Source of the DNA: an uncultured Bacteroidota bacterium
GTDB lineage: Bacteria > Bacteroidota > Bacteroidia > Bacteroidales > UBA12481
Length of the DNA: 38,631 bases
NCBI GenBank assembly: GCA_903919065.1
Contig: CAIXHD010000573.1
Span: 1 to 38,631 of the forward strand
Direction: 5' to 3'
Shown here: positions 14,941-23,547 of the stretch, one piece after another
How the letters are laid out: the number at the start of each line of letters is the position of its first letter
Numbering within the stretch: the stretch's first letter is position 1
Translations under genes and position numbers: made by a program
Notes under the pieces: model-generated
What the model saw: only the letters and a program-made list of their open reading frames with translations
The model's database searches: none
Told to the model about the DNA's origin: nothing

Positions 14941-15958
14941 TTATGATGGGTTTTAAAATATTGGTAAGGGCTTCGACTTCAATCAGGAAGCCATCGTGCC
15001 CGTAAAATGAATCAATTTCAAAATATTTTGAATCAGGAACAAATTCGGCAATTAGCTTTTGTTCCTCTGGTGGAAAGAGCAGATCGCTTGATATTCCAAC
15101 AGCTATTGTTTTAGCCTTTATACATGACAGTGCAGGTTGGAGTCCCCCGCGGCCTCGTCCGACGTTATGGGAATCCAGCGTTTTGGTAACAGTATCGTAG
15201 GAATAGGCATTAAACCGGCGATCCAGTTTTTGTCCCTGGTATTGCTGATAAGAAGCAGCTTTGAAATCTTCAAGCTTATTTTCATCCGGATCGGTCTGAG
15301 TATGCTGATAGGTATGCCTGTTGCGGTAGCTGAGCAAGGCCATTGCGCGGGCAGCGCGTATCCCTTTAGATCCACCATCGGCCTGACCCAGTGCAAAAGT
15401 TTCATCGGCCATCAGAGCCATCCGCTGTGCCTCGTTAAAAGCTATTCCCCAGGCAGAAGCCCGTGCATTGGTAGCCACCGGTGCAATGTACCGGAAGAGT
15501 TCAGGTTCCTGAATGGCCCATTCAAGAATCTGCTGGCCTCCAAGTGACCCCCCGATACCAAGGTGAATTTTCTTTATACCAAGGAATTTCCTGAGTTCAT
15601 CCAGAACCTGAACAACGTCTCTCACAGTGATCAGCGGAAAACTATGCAAATAAGGATTGCTTGTTTCAGGATCGATTGAAATGGGACCCGTTGTTCCATA
15701 ACATGACCCTGGAATATTAGCACAGATAATAAAGTATTTATCGGTATCCATCAGCAAGCCCGGGCCAACCATACCCGGCCACCAGTCGTAAACGTCAGAA
15801 TTTGCAGTTAAGGCGTGGCAGACCCAAATAACATTATCAAGAGTCTCATTCAGCTTGCCGAAAGTATGGAATGCGACCTGATATTTGGGCAGGATCGCTC
15901 TGTTTTCCAGCTGGAGCGGCTTCGTAAATTCAAATATATGAGGTTCGAGTTGTGTCAT
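14933..15958 (-). CDS. metX: homoserine O-acetyltransferase
   Basis: NVIWVCHALTANSDV, ITVRDVVQ, GIGGSLGGQQILEWA, DSFYGHDGFLIE. Confidence 0.93.
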   Translation of the reverse strand: MTQLEPHIFEFTKPLQLENRAILPKYQVAFHTFGKLNETLDNVIWVCHALTANSDVYDWWPGMVGPGLLMDTDKYFIICANIPGSCYGTTGPISIDPETSNPYLHSFPLITVRDVVQVLDELRKFLGIKKIHLGIGGSLGGQQILEWAIQEPELFRYIAPVATNARASAWGIAFNEAQRMALMADETFALGQADGGSKGIRAARAMALLSYRNRHTYQHTQTDPDENKLEDFKAASYQQYQGQKLDRRFNAYSYDTVTKTLDSHNVGRGRGGLQPALSCIKAKTIAVGISSDLLFPPEEQKLIAEFVPDSKYFEIDSFYGHDGFLIEVEALTNILKPIIND

Positions 15959-17229
15959 AACTGATTGATTGCCTGTTCAAAATCTATGATAATATCATCA
16001 ATATGCTCGAGTCCCACAGAAACCCTGAACAGGTTGGGATGAACACCTGCAGCAATCTGCTCAGCCTCGCTCAATTGCTGATGAGTAGTAGCTGAAGGTT
16101 GAATAATCAGAGTGCGTGAGTCACCAACATTGGCCAGATGGCTGACAAATTTGAATTTCTCAACCAGATGACGGTTCACCAGTTTATCTCCTTTTAAAAT
16201 AAATGTCAGGACTCCACCGAAGCCATTACTTAAGTATTTCTTAGCCAGACTATGATTCTGATCGCCGGGAAGGCCAGGATAACCCACTTTTTCAACTCTT
16301 GGGTGCTTATGAAGAAATTCAGCAAGTTTAAGTGTGTTTTCACACTGGCGGTCGAGTCGGAGCGAGAGGGTTTCCAAACCCTGAAGGAGCAGGAATGCAT
16401 CAAACGGGCTAAGAGACGGACCGAAGTCACGTAATCCGATTGTCCGTGCACGCACGATATATGCTTGGTTTTTAAACTGCTCAAACCATTTGAAGCCATG
16501 ATATTCCGGGGATGGTTCTGTTAATTGTGGGAACTTGCCGTTATCCCATGGAAAATTCCCGCCGTCGATAATTACCCCTGCTATAGTTGTACCATGACCA
16601 CCAATCCATTTTGTAGCAGATTCGACAACAATGTTTGCACCATAATCTATTGGCCGGCAAAGATATCCCCCTGCGGCAAAGGTATTATCAACGATCAATG
16701 GGATTCCGTATTTCTCACCCAAACGGGCAAAAGCTTCAAAATCCGGTATGGAGAATCCCGGATTACTAATAGTTTCAACATAAAGCCCACGGGTATTCTG
16801 ATCTATAAGTTTCTCGAAATCAACTACCTGGTCTGACACAGAGAACCGGACATCGACACCCAGGTTTTTAAAACTGTGACGAAACTGGTTTAATGTCCCT
16901 CCATATAAGAAAGGTGAGGATATGAGGTTATCGCCTGGTTTAAGAATATTATTCAGGGCAATAAACTGGGCAGCATGTCCGGAGGAAACAGCGAGCGCTC
17001 CGGTACCACCTTCGAGGGCTGCAATTCTCTTTTCAAAGACCTCAACAGTAGGGTTTGAGATTCTTGTATAAATATGTCCTGCTTCTTTAAGATCAAAAAG
17101 TGCGGCAGCATGATCTGCATCACGAAAAACATAGGAAGTAGTCTGATATATTGGTACAGCCCGGCTAAGAGTATCTGAATCAGGCTGATGCCCGGCATGG
17201 ATCTGCAGCGTTTCAAATTTGTACGACAT
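15955..17229 (-). CDS. metY: O-acetylhomoserine aminocarboxypropyltransferase/sulfhydrylase
   Basis: FETLQIHAGHQPD, PIYQTTSYVF, YTRISNPTVEVFEKRIAALEGG, SATKWIGGHGTTIAGVIID. Start taken at MSYKFETLQ (17229). Confidence 0.95.
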   Translation of the reverse strand: MSYKFETLQIHAGHQPDSDTLSRAVPIYQTTSYVFRDADHAAALFDLKEAGHIYTRISNPTVEVFEKRIAALEGGTGALAVSSGHAAQFIALNNILKPGDNLISSPFLYGGTLNQFRHSFKNLGVDVRFSVSDQVVDFEKLIDQNTRGLYVETISNPGFSIPDFEAFARLGEKYGIPLIVDNTFAAGGYLCRPIDYGANIVVESATKWIGGHGTTIAGVIIDGGNFPWDNGKFPQLTEPSPEYHGFKWFEQFKNQAYIVRARTIGLRDFGPSLSPFDAFLLLQGLETLSLRLDRQCENTLKLAEFLHKHPRVEKVGYPGLPGDQNHSLAKKYLSNGFGGVLTFILKGDKLVNRHLVEKFKFVSHLANVGDSRTLIIQPSATTHQQLSEAEQIAAGVHPNLFRVSVGLEHIDDIIIDFEQAINQL

Positions 17230-17306
17230 GGCAATAAGATTAAATTGGTTTTGCACGATAACTCATGCGGTAAAAAGTAAACTAAGATAACATCAAAAGA
17301 GATTGA

Positions 17307-17405
17307 CCAATGCTCAGGTCTGGAGTTCAGGGGCAAGCTGGTTTAGGCTTACCCCAAAAGCATTAACATATCCAGCATCCGGAGGGTGGAAAAAATCTGA
17401 TATGT
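17307..17405 (-). ncRNA. putative structured 5' leader (candidate cis-regulatory RNA) of the met operon
   Basis: On the minus strand: P1 ACATATCAG/CTGGATATGT (17397-17405 with 17366-17375, one bulge); P3 AATGCT/AGCATT (17359-17364 with 17309-17314) enclosing P2 GGGGTAAGC/GCTTGCCCC (17347-17355 with 17330-17338, one G.U). No match to a SAM-I core by eye. Confidence 0.4.
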
Positions 17406-17441
17406 AGAATGTTTTGAGATCATACTGCTTATTTCGGTTGG

Positions 17442-17472
17442 CAAAGTTAAAACGATTTTTCTAAAACGCAAA
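17442..17472 (-). promoter_or_regulatory. Bacteroidetes-type promoter for the met operon (TTTG-N19-TAACTTTG)
   Basis: Minus strand TTTG (17469-17472), 19-nt spacer, TAACTTTG (17442-17449), matching the TTTG/TANNTTTG consensus; predicts a leader of about 200 nt. Confidence 0.65.
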
Positions 17473-17480
17473 TTGAAAAA

Positions 17481-17564
17481 GGGCATCGGGTTTCGGGTAT
17501 GGGGTATCGGGTGTCGGGTGTCGGGTATCGGGTATCAGGTATCGGGTATCAGGTATCGGGTGTC
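17481..17564. repeat. heptamer tandem array 1, consensus GGGTATC, 12 units
   Basis: gggcatc gggtttc gggtatg gggtatc gggtgtc gggtgtc gggtatc gggtatc aggtatc gggtatc aggtatc gggtgtc, no indels. Confidence 0.95.
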
Positions 17565-17632
17565 GTATGTTTTAAAAATTAGTAGATTTAACCACTCGAT
17601 GAAATAAATGTTTGAACACAAATTTTAAGGCT

Positions 17633-18757
17633 ATGATAGCAGGCATTTTTAAAGAAAAAGCCGGTGAAAACAGGGTTATCCTATTGCCCGAAACCGTTGC
17701 TGAACTGATTAAGAAGAAGGTTGAAGTATGGGTGGAGAAGGGAGCAGGAGAAGCTTCATACTCTTCAGATGAACAATATGAAAATGCTGGTGCAAAGATC
17801 AAAAGTGCAGATGATATACTCAAGGGAGCTGATTTGTTGTTAAGGATTTCTCCACCAGAGGATCAATGGCTCAAGAAAATCAGTGGAACACAGGTTTGGA
17901 TTGGTATTCTTAATCCTTTATCTGAGAAAGAGCTTGTGCAGGAGCTTATCGACCATAAACTAACAACATTCAGTCTCGATATTCTTCCCCGAACGAGCCG
18001 CGCGCAGGCCATGGATATTTTATCATCGCAGGCAACGGCTGCCGGATATCGCGCTGTATTGGACGCTGCGATGCACCTTCCAACTTTTTTCCCAATGTTC
18101 ATGACTGCAGCCGGTACGATCACCCCTGCTAAAGTGTTGATACTTGGTGCTGGAGTTGCAGGATTACAGGCTATCGCCACCTCCAGAAAGCTGGGAGCAA
18201 GAGTGGAAGCATTTGATGTGCGCACGGCGGTTAAAGAGGAAGTGGAAAGTCTGGGTGCAAAGTTTGTTGAAGTTGAAGGAGCAAAAGATGATAAGGCTGC
18301 TGGTGGTTATGCTGTTGAGCAATCCGAAGACTATCAGAAAAAACAGCGACAGGCGGTTCATGACCATGCTGTAAAGAGTGATGTTGTAATTACCACGGCT
18401 CAGATTCCGGGTAAAATGGCTCCGAAGTTATTAATGAAGGCAACCGTTGAACAAATGAAGCCCGGCTCCGTGGTAGTTGATCTGGCTGCATCAACCGGCG
18501 GAAACTGCGAGCTTACAGTGAACGGCAAGACTATTGAACACCATGGGGTGAGGATTATCGGCCAGTCATTTTATCCATCTACGATCTCTAAGGATGCGAG
18601 TAAGATGTTTGGAAAAAATGCACTGAATTTCATGAGCCTCATCATTAATCCCGAAGGTTCCCTGAATCTGAATTTCGCAGATGATATTGTATCAGGGACC
18701 TGTGTTACCCATAATGGAGAAATCATCAATACAAGAGTAAAAAGTCTCTTCTCATAA
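17633..18757 (+). CDS. pntA: NAD(P) transhydrogenase subunit alpha (part 1)
   Basis: GIFKEKAGENRVILLPETVAELIKKKVEVWVEKGAGEASYSSD; KVLILGAGVAGLQAIATSRKLGARVEAFDVR. An in-frame ATG also exists at 17612; AAGG lies just upstream of 17633. Confidence 0.93.
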   Translation: MIAGIFKEKAGENRVILLPETVAELIKKKVEVWVEKGAGEASYSSDEQYENAGAKIKSADDILKGADLLLRISPPEDQWLKKISGTQVWIGILNPLSEKELVQELIDHKLTTFSLDILPRTSRAQAMDILSSQATAAGYRAVLDAAMHLPTFFPMFMTAAGTITPAKVLILGAGVAGLQAIATSRKLGARVEAFDVRTAVKEEVESLGAKFVEVEGAKDDKAAGGYAVEQSEDYQKKQRQAVHDHAVKSDVVITTAQIPGKMAPKLLMKATVEQMKPGSVVVDLAASTGGNCELTVNGKTIEHHGVRIIGQSFYPSTISKDASKMFGKNALNFMSLIINPEGSLNLNFADDIVSGTCVTHNGEIINTRVKSLFS

Positions 18758-18769
18758 AATTCCTAAGCC

Positions 18770-19072
18770 ATGCATGAAATACTAAGTTTTATCTACGTCA
18801 ATAAAGAGGCGATTTTTATAATCGCCCTGTCCATTCTTCTGGGAATTGAAGTGATTTCACATGTTCCTGCCATCCTCCATACACCGTTGATGTCGGGGGC
18901 CAATGCTATCCATGGTGTTGTAATTATTGGAGCGATCATCGTGATGGGACATGCCGATACGACTGCATCCATGATTTTGGGTTTTCTGGCAGTTGTGCTG
19001 GGGACGCTAAATGTTGTAGGCGGATTTGTTGTTACCGACCGGATGTTGGAGATGTTCAAAAAAAAGAAATAA
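18770..19072 (+). CDS. NAD(P) transhydrogenase alpha subunit C-terminal (membrane) part
   Basis: 100-aa hydrophobic protein between pntA and pntB: GIEVISHVPAILHTPLMSGANAIHGVVIIGAI...VVGGFVVTDRMLEMFKKKK. Confidence 0.93.
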   Translation: MHEILSFIYVNKEAIFIIALSILLGIEVISHVPAILHTPLMSGANAIHGVVIIGAIIVMGHADTTASMILGFLAVVLGTLNVVGGFVVTDRMLEMFKKKK

Positions 19073-19081
19073 TCAAGGACC

Positions 19082-20518
19082 ATGAATATATTACAAAATA
19101 TCCCCATAGGTGATTCCGTTCTCGAAATCAGCTATCTGATTGCTTCCGTACTGTTCATTTTCGGCCTTAAGATGCTCAGTCATCCTGAAAGTGCCCGAAA
19201 AGGCAACTTCCTGGCTGCCATAGGGATGGTATTAGCCATTGTCTGCACGCTGTTGTTTCACCGAAAAGACGGAAAACCAATTGAACATTTGGGATTGATT
19301 TTGGCTGCCATTGCTATTGGAACTGCCATCGGATGGGCCATTGCTGTTAAAGTTAAAATGACTGCAATGCCTCAGCTGGTCTCCTTTTTCAATGGTATGG
19401 GGGGTGCCGCGGCTGCGCTAATTTCATTGATGGAATTCCCGAGAATGGCACCCGAACTGATCCAGCAACATGGCATGCTGAATGGTCATGCAATTGCCAT
19501 ACTACTTGGTTTAGTTATCGGTAGTGTTTCATTTGCCGGGAGTATGATTGCCTTTGGAAAGCTGGCTGAGAAAATCGGTGATCCGAAGCTTAAGTTCATG
19601 CGGGTGGTCAACCTTCTGTTTCTGGTAGGAATATTGATATTTGTGGTAGTGATTCTCTCCCAGGGCAAAGTTGAGCCAAAAGATATCAGTTGGATGGCGT
19701 ATGCCCTTTTAGGATTTTCCCTGATTTACGGTATAACCTTTGTAATCCCCATCGGTGGTGCAGACATGCCTGTTGTGATCTCCCTGCTCAATTCATTTAC
19801 CGGGGTGGCAGCAGCCATGGGTGGATTCCTATACAACAATCAGGTTATGCTCACGGGAGGTATTCTGGTTGGATCGGCCGGTACCATACTGACCGTGCTA
19901 ATGTGTAAAGCAATGAACCGTTCACTTCTCAATGTTATCATCGGAGCTTTCGGAGGCGGTGGAGCAGGTTTGGACAAAGTAGCCGGATCCATGAAAGAGA
20001 TCAGTGTCAGCGATGCAGCAGTACTTTTAAGCTACAGTCAGAAAGTGGTTATCGTTCCCGGCTATGGTCTGGCGGTTGCACAGGCACAGCATATCTGTCA
20101 TGAAATGGAAAAGCTGCTCGATGAAAAGGGAGTCAATGTCCGTTATGCCATACACCCCGTTGCGGGCCGCATGCCCGGTCACATGAACGTATTGCTTGCC
20201 GAGGCCGACGTTTCTTACGATAAGCTCCATGAGAGCGAAGAGATCAATGACGATATGCGCAATGTGGATGTTGTGGTTGTTATCGGCGCCAACGATGTCG
20301 TTAACCCTGCTGCAGCAGATGATCCGTCCAGTCCGATTTACGGTATGCCAGTGGTCAGGGTATGGGAAGCAAAAAGTGTTATCGTGATGAAACGCGGTAT
20401 GGGTAAAGGCTATGCAGCGATTGAGAACTTCCTTTTTTACAATGCCAATACCAGGATGCTTTTCGGAAATGCAAAGGACAGTATTCAGAAGCTGATTGGG
20501 GAGATTAAGAATTTGTAG
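19082..20518 (+). CDS. pntB: NAD(P) transhydrogenase subunit beta
   Basis: PQLVSFFNGMGGAAAALIS; VVISLLNSFTGVAAAMGGFLYNN; VIVPGYGLAVAQAQHICHEMEKLL; YAIHPVAGRMPGHMNVLLAEADV. Confidence 0.96.
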   Translation: MNILQNIPIGDSVLEISYLIASVLFIFGLKMLSHPESARKGNFLAAIGMVLAIVCTLLFHRKDGKPIEHLGLILAAIAIGTAIGWAIAVKVKMTAMPQLVSFFNGMGGAAAALISLMEFPRMAPELIQQHGMLNGHAIAILLGLVIGSVSFAGSMIAFGKLAEKIGDPKLKFMRVVNLLFLVGILIFVVVILSQGKVEPKDISWMAYALLGFSLIYGITFVIPIGGADMPVVISLLNSFTGVAAAMGGFLYNNQVMLTGGILVGSAGTILTVLMCKAMNRSLLNVIIGAFGGGGAGLDKVAGSMKEISVSDAAVLLSYSQKVVIVPGYGLAVAQAQHICHEMEKLLDEKGVNVRYAIHPVAGRMPGHMNVLLAEADVSYDKLHESEEINDDMRNVDVVVVIGANDVVNPAAADDPSSPIYGMPVVRVWEAKSVIVMKRGMGKGYAAIENFLFYNANTRMLFGNAKDSIQKLIGEIKNL

Positions 20519-20519
20519 G

Positions 20520-20603
20520 CAGTCGGCAGTACTCAGTCTTCAGTACTCAGTACTCAGTACTCAGTACTCAGTACTCAGTCTTCAGTACTCAGTTGGCAGT
20601 CGG
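20520..20603. repeat. heptamer tandem array 2, consensus CAGTACT, 12 units
   Basis: cagtcgg cagtact cagtctt (cagtact)x5 cagtctt cagtact cagttgg cagtcgg, starting 2 nt after the pntB stop. Confidence 0.95.
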
Positions 20604-20626
20604 CAGGAGGCACTGATATAAATAGG

Positions 20627-20648
20627 CCCCGGTTTTAACCGGGGTTTT
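20627..20648. terminator. palindromic terminator CCCCGGTT-TT-AACCGGGG followed by TTTT
   Basis: Perfect 8-bp stem 20627-20644 plus TTTT, between convergent pntB and desaturase genes. Confidence 0.6.
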
Positions 20649-20714
20649 AAAATGAATTGTCATCAAGCGCAGCAACTCATTTTTATTTTTGTCCCCTTCT
20701 TCGCCTCTTGAGCT

Positions 20715-21722
20715 TTAATTTCTGGCTTCAGTGAAGCTCACCAGCCTGTTCGATTTTTCGTCCCAAAGCCGAAGCCTGAGTGATTTAAAACTCTGTGCTA
20801 AAGTTATTGGTTCAATTTTCCGGAACAAAGCATTTTCATTATGGCACTTTTCCAGCTTATAATTGGGGATACGTGCGCTGAGGTGATGAACATGATGAAA
20901 TCCGATATGTCCGGAAAACCACTGGAGCAAGCGGGGCAATTTATAAAATGAACTGCCATTAAGTGCCACGGTTTCATAGTCCCATACTTTATCGCGGTAC
21001 CAATGAACCCCATTGTATTGATGCTGAACATAGAAAAGCCATACACCCCAAATGGCTGCGAAATAATAAACCGGCAGCTGAATTAGGATCAGTGTCTTAA
21101 ATCCAATTAAAAGACCGACACCCCCAAAAAGAATGATAATGGCAATATTGGTCCATACGATATTCCATTTCTCCCGCGATTGAAGGTTTCGGGTAAAAAT
21201 CCTGTTTTGAACGATAAAAATCAACGGAGGTGCAATCAGAAACATGACTGCAGGATTCCGGTAAATGCGATAAAAAGTCCTTTTGTACCACTTTGCCGCT
21301 TTATATTCCTCCACTGTCATGGTCAGAACATCTCCTATCCCGCGCTTATCCAGGTTCCCGACAGTAGCATGATGTTTATTGTGGCTGCGGTGCCAGGAGT
21401 GATAAGCGGTGAACGTGAGTAATCCGGTAAAGAAGCCTATCCATTCATTCCACACGGGCTTTTTAAAAAACGATTTATGGCCGCAATCGTGAAAAATAAT
21501 GAATATCCGAACCATGAATCCGGCCGCAGGAATTGCCAGTGCCAGGGTAATCCAGTAAGAAATATCAATACTGAAATACATAAGTAACCAGATCACCAAT
21601 AACGGGCCGACAGAATCTATTAACTGCCAGATACTCTTTCTGAGATCAGGAAAATTATATTTCGAAATGATGGTCCTCCAGCTTGGATCACCAACGTTTT
21701 TGGTTGCATCAACAGTTTCCAT
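20715..21722 (-). CDS. fatty acid desaturase
   Basis: Histidine boxes HDCGHKSFF, HNKHH, HVHHL. Start at METVDATKN (21722) with AAGGGAG 8 nt upstream. Confidence 0.92.
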   Translation of the reverse strand: METVDATKNVGDPSWRTIISKYNFPDLRKSIWQLIDSVGPLLVIWLLMYFSIDISYWITLALAIPAAGFMVRIFIIFHDCGHKSFFKKPVWNEWIGFFTGLLTFTAYHSWHRSHNKHHATVGNLDKRGIGDVLTMTVEEYKAAKWYKRTFYRIYRNPAVMFLIAPPLIFIVQNRIFTRNLQSREKWNIVWTNIAIIILFGGVGLLIGFKTLILIQLPVYYFAAIWGVWLFYVQHQYNGVHWYRDKVWDYETVALNGSSFYKLPRLLQWFSGHIGFHHVHHLSARIPNYKLEKCHNENALFRKIEPITLAQSFKSLRLRLWDEKSNRLVSFTEARN

Positions 21723-21821
21723 GATTAGAACTCCCTTCACTTACTAATTTACGAAAAAAAAAATAATAAAAGAAGGTTGACGCCTGGAAAGGGTAAAAGT
21801 TGAGGGTCAAAAGCCAATTTA

Positions 21822-21990
21822 GAGATTCGAGGGCCAGTTTTGAATTTTGAAATCACAAAGTCAAGTGGGTGCAGAGTCACCCGCTTGGTTTCGTGGAATG
21901 CGACGAGGTCCCGTTTTTCAACGGGATGACACTTCTCCGAGGCAAACCTGATATTGGAACTTCAAAATTCAAAATTGGTCTTCGAATCTC
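21822..21990. repeat. 169-bp MITE-like/structured palindromic element with 30-bp inverted termini
   Basis: Left GAGATTCGAGGGCCAGTTTTGAATTTTGAA (21822-21851) against reverse complement of right arm GAGATTCGAAGACCAATTTTGAATTTTGAA (21961-21990): 27/30 identical, all three differences G versus A. Interior hairpins CAAGTGGGTG/TCACCCGCTTG and CCCGTT-tttc-AACGGG. Confidence 0.8.
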
Positions 21991-22010
21991 ATCCTTTCGG
22001 CTTAGTGGTC

Positions 22011-23408
22011 TTAATCAATAAGTATCTGAAGCTCCCGTTCTTCTTTCCAGCGACCGCGGGTAAAATCAGGGAATTTCACTGGAACGGAGCCAAGTTCAAC
22101 AGAGATTTCAGATATCGGAGTAACTACGCTCCAGGCAGCAGCATCATAAACGTCCATATCCAGCTGTACTCCCCTGTTCAAATTATCGATGATCCTGTAA
22201 ATCTCAACAAAGTCCATTCCACCGTGGCCACCATATTTGGTAATCTCAGCTTTAAGTTTTGTCCAGATTGGGTGATTATACTCAGTTTTATATTTCTGAT
22301 AGTCCGCATCTTTCAGCCAGTCGTGCCCTTTTTCTCCAATGCACAAGCGGCTTGGATAACCTTCATGGTACGCCTTGGTTCCGGCGAGTGAATTCTTTCT
22401 GGAATACGGTCTGGGGGTAACAATATCATGATATAATTGAATCATGCGCCCTTTATTGGTTTTGATCAGGCAGGTATTCATATCACCATGTTTGAAATCA
22501 GTCCGGTTATAAAACTCATTATCAGGGCTCACTGTTTTTGAAAACTCAGTATAAGAAGCCTGAAGTGAGCTTTGCGAGACCAGGTATTCCATACGGTCGC
22601 CGCGATCGATATTCATGTATTGGGTGACAGGTCCTAATCCATGTGTTGGATAGATATTACCGTCATGTGCCAGATTATGCCTGATCCTCCATTTATTATA
22701 ATAGGAATCATCAAAGAGCATTGATCTCAAATTATGGATATAAGCAGCCTCGCCATAGGTCAGAGTTCCGAACACACCTTTTCGTGCCATGTTTAAAATC
22801 CACAGTTCTTCTTCACCATAGCAGCAATTCTCCAGCATCATGCAATTCCTTTGAGTCTCTTCGGCCGTGTTGACCATTTGCCAGCACTCCTCCAGTGTTG
22901 TGGCAGCCGGAACTTCAATAGCAACGTGCTTGCCTTTTCGCATGGCTTCAACAGCCATAGGCACATGCATATCCCATTGAGTGAAAATAAAGACGAGATC
23001 TATATCATCCCTGGCCACCAATTCTTTCCAGGCATCAGCCTTACCTTTATAAACCACAGGGTTCTGTCCTCTTTTCTTTAGGGCTTCAAAGGACCGGTCG
23101 GCGTAACGTTCCTGAATATCACAAATGGCAACAATCTTAGCTTTATCGGGGCATAATGCATCGACGAGCATGGTCATGCCTGAGCCGCGATTGCCAAGAC
23201 CAATAATCCCCACCCTAACCTGTTTGATCGGTGGCACCTTCAATCCGATCACAGACTTTCCCATGCTTGCAGGTGTTTGCGAAATACGGTCAATGATCTC
23301 GTTAATTTCAGGAGTCCCCTTTGCACTGATCAATTGTGGAATTCCCATGAATGCTCCGGTTAACGCTGAAATTCGCAGGAAAGACCTGCGGTCGACATGT
23401 CCTTTCAT
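22011..23408 (-). CDS. Gfo/Idh/MocA family oxidoreductase; GH109 alpha-N-acetylgalactosaminidase-like, Tat-like signal
   Basis: DRRSFLRISALTG signal; VRVGIIGLGNRGSGM Rossmann motif; RHNLAHDGNIYPTHGLGPVTQYMNI resembles GH109 enzymes. Confidence 0.85.
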   Translation of the reverse strand: MKGHVDRRSFLRISALTGAFMGIPQLISAKGTPEINEIIDRISQTPASMGKSVIGLKVPPIKQVRVGIIGLGNRGSGMTMLVDALCPDKAKIVAICDIQERYADRSFEALKKRGQNPVVYKGKADAWKELVARDDIDLVFIFTQWDMHVPMAVEAMRKGKHVAIEVPAATTLEECWQMVNTAEETQRNCMMLENCCYGEEELWILNMARKGVFGTLTYGEAAYIHNLRSMLFDDSYYNKWRIRHNLAHDGNIYPTHGLGPVTQYMNIDRGDRMEYLVSQSSLQASYTEFSKTVSPDNEFYNRTDFKHGDMNTCLIKTNKGRMIQLYHDIVTPRPYSRKNSLAGTKAYHEGYPSRLCIGEKGHDWLKDADYQKYKTEYNHPIWTKLKAEITKYGGHGGMDFVEIYRIIDNLNRGVQLDMDVYDAAAWSVVTPISEISVELGSVPVKFPDFTRGRWKEERELQILID

Positions 23409-23547
23409 ATTGTTTTTTATAAGTTGATGGCTTAAAAGTAGTGTCTTCGCTCAGATTCTGCAATGGGCAGGATTTTTTTTATAACTTTTTTGTTTAATGA
23501 TTAAAAGTGTATTTTTAACAGTTATTCTTAAGAATTACCAGAAGGTT

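Noticed and set aside
17230-17440. SAM-I (S-box) or cobalamin riboswitch upstream of metY
   Set aside because: Hallmark core sequences not visible on the transcribed strand; kept only as an unassigned structured leader.
17481-17564. CRISPR-like array at the heptamer repeats
   Set aside because: No unique spacers and unit length is 7 bp; no cas genes in the window.
21954-22391. Plus-strand 145-aa ORF starting in the right arm of the 169-bp element
   Set aside because: Mostly antisense to the GH109-like gene; no recognisable domain.
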